Source: Mucilaginibacter sp. Bleaf8 (lineage in GTDB: Bacteria; Bacteroidota; Bacteroidia; Sphingobacteriales; Sphingobacteriaceae). Taken from it: a stretch of 64,000 nucleotides of DNA. Below are positions 61,611 to 64,000 of this stretch, piece after piece. The notes under the pieces were generated by a model, which made no database searches, was not told the origin of the DNA, and saw only the letters and a list, made by a program, of their open reading frames with translations. Location of the stretch: positions 558,001-622,000 of the forward strand of contig NZ_JAHBBK010000001.1 in NCBI RefSeq assembly GCF_018390515.1, given 5' to 3'. The position numbers and the translations under genes are program-made. Numbering within the stretch: the first letter of the stretch is position 1; each line of letters starts with the position of its first letter.

Positions 61611-64000
61611 ATGTTTAGTAATTTCATTAAAAGGCCTGTCCTTTCTATCATCATATCCCTGATGATCGTTTTTCTGGGGATATTGGGCATAACACAGCTT
61701 CCGATTACACAATTCCCGGCTATATCGCCGCCAACCGTAAAGGTAACGGCCGAGTATCCTGGTGCCAACGGTGAATTGCTGGTTAAAACCGTTATTATCC
61801 CGCTTGAAAGAGCTATCAATGGTGTTCCGGGCATGAAGTACATGACCTCGGATGCAACCAACACCGGTGAGGCCAACATCCAAATTATATTTGATTTGGG
61901 TACCGATCCCAATCAGGCCGCTGTTAACGTGCAAAACCGCATTGCATCGGTAGTAAATAAGTTGCCGCCACTGGTAATACGCGAAGGCTTGCTAACCAGT
62001 TTGGAGCAGCCGGCGATGCTGATGTATGTGAACTTATACAGCAAGGATAAAAACACTGATGAACGCTTTTTATACAACTATGCCGACATCAACGTATTAC
62101 CCGAAGTAAGACGCTTAAGGGGTGTGGGTAACGCACGTATACTGGGTACCCGCGAATACTCTATGCGTATATGGCTGAAACCTGACCGCATGCTGGCCTA
62201 CAAAATTTCGGCCGAAGAGGTGATGAAGGCTTTGGGCGAGCAGAGCTTGGAGGCATCGCCGGGTAAAACGGGCGAAAGCTCCGGTAAGCGTTCTCAGGCT
62301 TTCGAGTACACGTTGAAATACTCTGGCAGGTTTAGCACCAAAGAAGAGTATGAAAAAATTATTCTCCGGTCTAACAAAAACGGTGAATTGCTCCGGCTAA
62401 AAGATGTAGCTGATATTGAATTCGGTAGCTTGTTTTATGATATTTATTCTAACCTCAACGGCAAACCGTCAGCAGCTATCACACTGAAACAGCAGTATGG
62501 CAGTAATGCCAGTCAGGTAATTGAAGAAGTGAAGGCCAAGCTGGAAGAAATCAAGAAAACCTCCTTCCCTCCCGGTATGGATTATGAGATCAGCTACGAC
62601 GTATCTAAATTCCTGGATGCCTCAATCGAAAAAGTGTTGCACACTTTAGTTGAAGCCTTTATACTGGTAGGTATTGTGGTGTTCCTGTTCCTGGGCGACT
62701 GGCGCTCTACCTTGATACCGGCACTAGCAGTACCGGTTTCATTGATCGGTACATTCATCTTTATGCAGCTTTTCGGGCTTACGCTTAACCTTATTACCTT
62801 GTTTGCGCTGGTACTGGCCATTGGTATTGTGGTGGATAATGCCATTGTGGTAATTGAGGCCGTGCATGCCAAGATGGAAGAAGATCACTTGTCGCCATAC
62901 ATGGCTACCAAAAGCGTTGTTCACGAAATCAGCGGAGCTATCATTGCCATTACCTTCATTATGGCGGCGGTATTTATTCCGGTGGCATTCATGTCGGGTC
63001 CGGTGGGTGTATTTTACAGGCAGTTTTCTATTACCATGGTTACCGCCATTATTCTTTCGGGTGTGGTAGCGCTAACGCTTACACCAGCGCTTTGTGCAAT
63101 CATTCTGAAAAACAATCATGGCAAGCCTAAAAAGCAAACTGTTGTCACTCGTTTTCTGGATAGTTTTAACCGCGGGTTCGAAAAGCTGACGGGCCGTTAT
63201 ACCGGTTTGCTGCGTTCCATTGTTAACCGCAGGATTGTAACCTGGGGTATGCTGATCGCTTTTTGTGCCGGCACCTGGTTACTAAGCAGCACTACGCCTA
63301 CGGGCTTTATTCCGAACGAAGATCAGGGCATGATCTACGCGGTTATACAAGCGCCGCCAGGCTCATCATTGGAAAGAACCAATGAGATTTCAGAAAGATT
63401 GCAAAAGATTGCCGAGCATGTGGAAGGCATACAATCGGTATCGGCGTTGGCAGGTTACGAGGTGCTTACCGAAGGGACAGGTTCCAATGCAGGTACGTGT
63501 TTGATAAACCTGAAAGACTGGACCGAGCGCAAACAATCGGCGGAGGAGATAATCCGTGAGCTGGAAGAAAAAGCCAAGGACATTCCCGGCGCTACTGTTG
63601 AATTTTTCCAACCACCGGCTGTACCTGGTTACGGTGCCGCAGGCGGTTTCGACTTGCGTTTGCTGGATAAAACCGGCGACGGTAACTACAAAAAGTTTGA
63701 GGCTATTAACAAAGATTTTGTGAACGCCCTGAGCAAACGTAAAGAACTCACTGCTCTGTTCAGCTTTTACAGCGCCAGCTATCCGCAATATATGATCAAG
63801 ATTGATAATGATATTGCCATGCAGAAAGGCGTTACCATATCTAACGTGATGACTACCCTTTCAACGCTGCTTGGTAGTAACTACGAAACCAGCTTTATTC
63901 GTTACGGCCGTTTATACAAAGTAATGGTACAGGCCGGTCCTGAATATCGTGCCGAGCCTAAAGACGTACTAAAGCTGTATGTAAAAAACGAAAGCGGCGA
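61611..64000 (+). CDS. RND (HAE1/AcrB-type) efflux pump, inner-membrane subunit, 5' part
   Basis: The gene starts at the ATG of FSNFIKRPVLSIIISLMIV and runs off the end of the window after 796 complete codons. The first membrane helix, the porter domain (QFPAISPPTVKVTAEYPGAN), the helix group at about 345-500 and the second loop domain are present, as is FRQFSITMVTAIILSGVVALTLTPALCA in parts (about 460-490). In helix 4 the proton-relay motif reads GIVVDNAIVVIEA: the first Asp is kept, and the second, D408 in AcrB, is Asn. It forms a unit with the adaptor gene 25 bases upstream. An outer-membrane factor gene should follow outside the window. Confidence 0.94.
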   Translation, partial: MFSNFIKRPVLSIIISLMIVFLGILGITQLPITQFPAISPPTVKVTAEYPGANGELLVKTVIIPLERAINGVPGMKYMTSDATNTGEANIQIIFDLGTDPNQAAVNVQNRIASVVNKLPPLVIREGLLTSLEQPAMLMYVNLYSKDKNTDERFLYNYADINVLPEVRRLRGVGNARILGTREYSMRIWLKPDRMLAYKISAEEVMKALGEQSLEASPGKTGESSGKRSQAFEYTLKYSGRFSTKEEYEKIILRSNKNGELLRLKDVADIEFGSLFYDIYSNLNGKPSAAITLKQQYGSNASQVIEEVKAKLEEIKKTSFPPGMDYEISYDVSKFLDASIEKVLHTLVEAFILVGIVVFLFLGDWRSTLIPALAVPVSLIGTFIFMQLFGLTLNLITLFALVLAIGIVVDNAIVVIEAVHAKMEEDHLSPYMATKSVVHEISGAIIAITFIMAAVFIPVAFMSGPVGVFYRQFSITMVTAIILSGVVALTLTPALCAIILKNNHGKPKKQTVVTRFLDSFNRGFEKLTGRYTGLLRSIVNRRIVTWGMLIAFCAGTWLLSSTTPTGFIPNEDQGMIYAVIQAPPGSSLERTNEISERLQKIAEHVEGIQSVSALAGYEVLTEGTGSNAGTCLINLKDWTERKQSAEEIIRELEEKAKDIPGATVEFFQPPAVPGYGAAGGFDLRLLDKTGDGNYKKFEAINKDFVNALSKRKELTALFSFYSASYPQYMIKIDNDIAMQKGVTISNVMTTLSTLLGSNYETSFIRYGRLYKVMVQAGPEYRAEPKDVLKLYVKNESG

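Overview
The window looks like chromosomal DNA of a soil- or plant-associated Bacteroidota of the Sphingobacteriaceae (Mucilaginibacter/Pedobacter type). The support is a SusC/SusD polysaccharide utilisation locus with a hybrid two-component regulator, many signal-peptide glycosidases, promoters of the Bacteroidota form (TTTG at -33, TAnnTTTG at -7) and few Shine-Dalgarno sequences. Assignment below family level is inference. I see no rRNA, insertion sequence, prophage or CRISPR array.

Layout. 1-7.8 kb: the 5' end of an MFS gene, a stress-type SDR dehydrogenase, a PAS histidine kinase with a YjbQ protein, a GNAT protein, a quinone-detoxification-like hydrolase/dioxygenase pair, a secreted clan GH-A glycosidase and a small membrane protein. 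8.1-15.7 kb: an MFS transporter, a small unknown protein, a degenerate PAS/kinase-like protein, a four-gene sensory operon (unknown soluble protein, polytopic membrane protein, HisKA_3 kinase, NarL-type regulator), QueD and a stand-alone glutamyl-tRNA reductase. 15.7-26.0 kb: a ten-gene minus-strand operon for oxidative sugar/glycoside metabolism (GMC oxidoreductase with a Tat-exported small subunit and cytochrome c, two Gfo/Idh/MocA proteins, three sugar isomerase-like TIM barrels, an MFS permease and a DUF1080 3-keto-glycoside hydrolase). 26.2-43.6 kb: a polysaccharide utilisation locus on the same strand (HTCS regulator, SusC, SusD, surface lipoprotein, GH2, GH95, GH31). 43.8-51.6 kb: a cysteine-less peroxiredoxin-like protein, GH15, a DUF885 peptidase, a DinB protein and a SusB-like GH97. 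51.7-55.7 kb: an NAD salvage locus (NrtR, NadM-Nudix, NadV, Prs). 55.7-59.8 kb: a lipoprotein, GNAT, a small protein, bestrophin, tRNA-Phe, tRNA-Ser and a PhnA-like protein. 59.9-64.0 kb: a small secreted acidic protein and the start of an RND efflux operon that runs off the window.

How the parts fit. The PUL carries the three exo-activities expected for fucosylated xyloglucan side chains (alpha-fucose, beta-galactose, alpha-xylose) but no backbone endoglucanase. Directly downstream on the same strand, the GMC/DUF1080 operon could oxidise released glucosides at C3, split the 3-keto-glycoside and re-reduce or isomerise the product. A 42-bp perfect palindrome lies at the junction. In the NAD locus two inverted repeats with matching half-sites overlap both promoter elements, as expected for repression by the adjacent NrtR.

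The most unusual items are the oxidative glycoside operon joined to the PUL, the NrtR operator/promoter overlap, the four-gene sensory operon with an altered ATP-binding box, a kinase-like protein lacking its phospho-acceptor histidine, and several strong inverted repeats in unexpected places.
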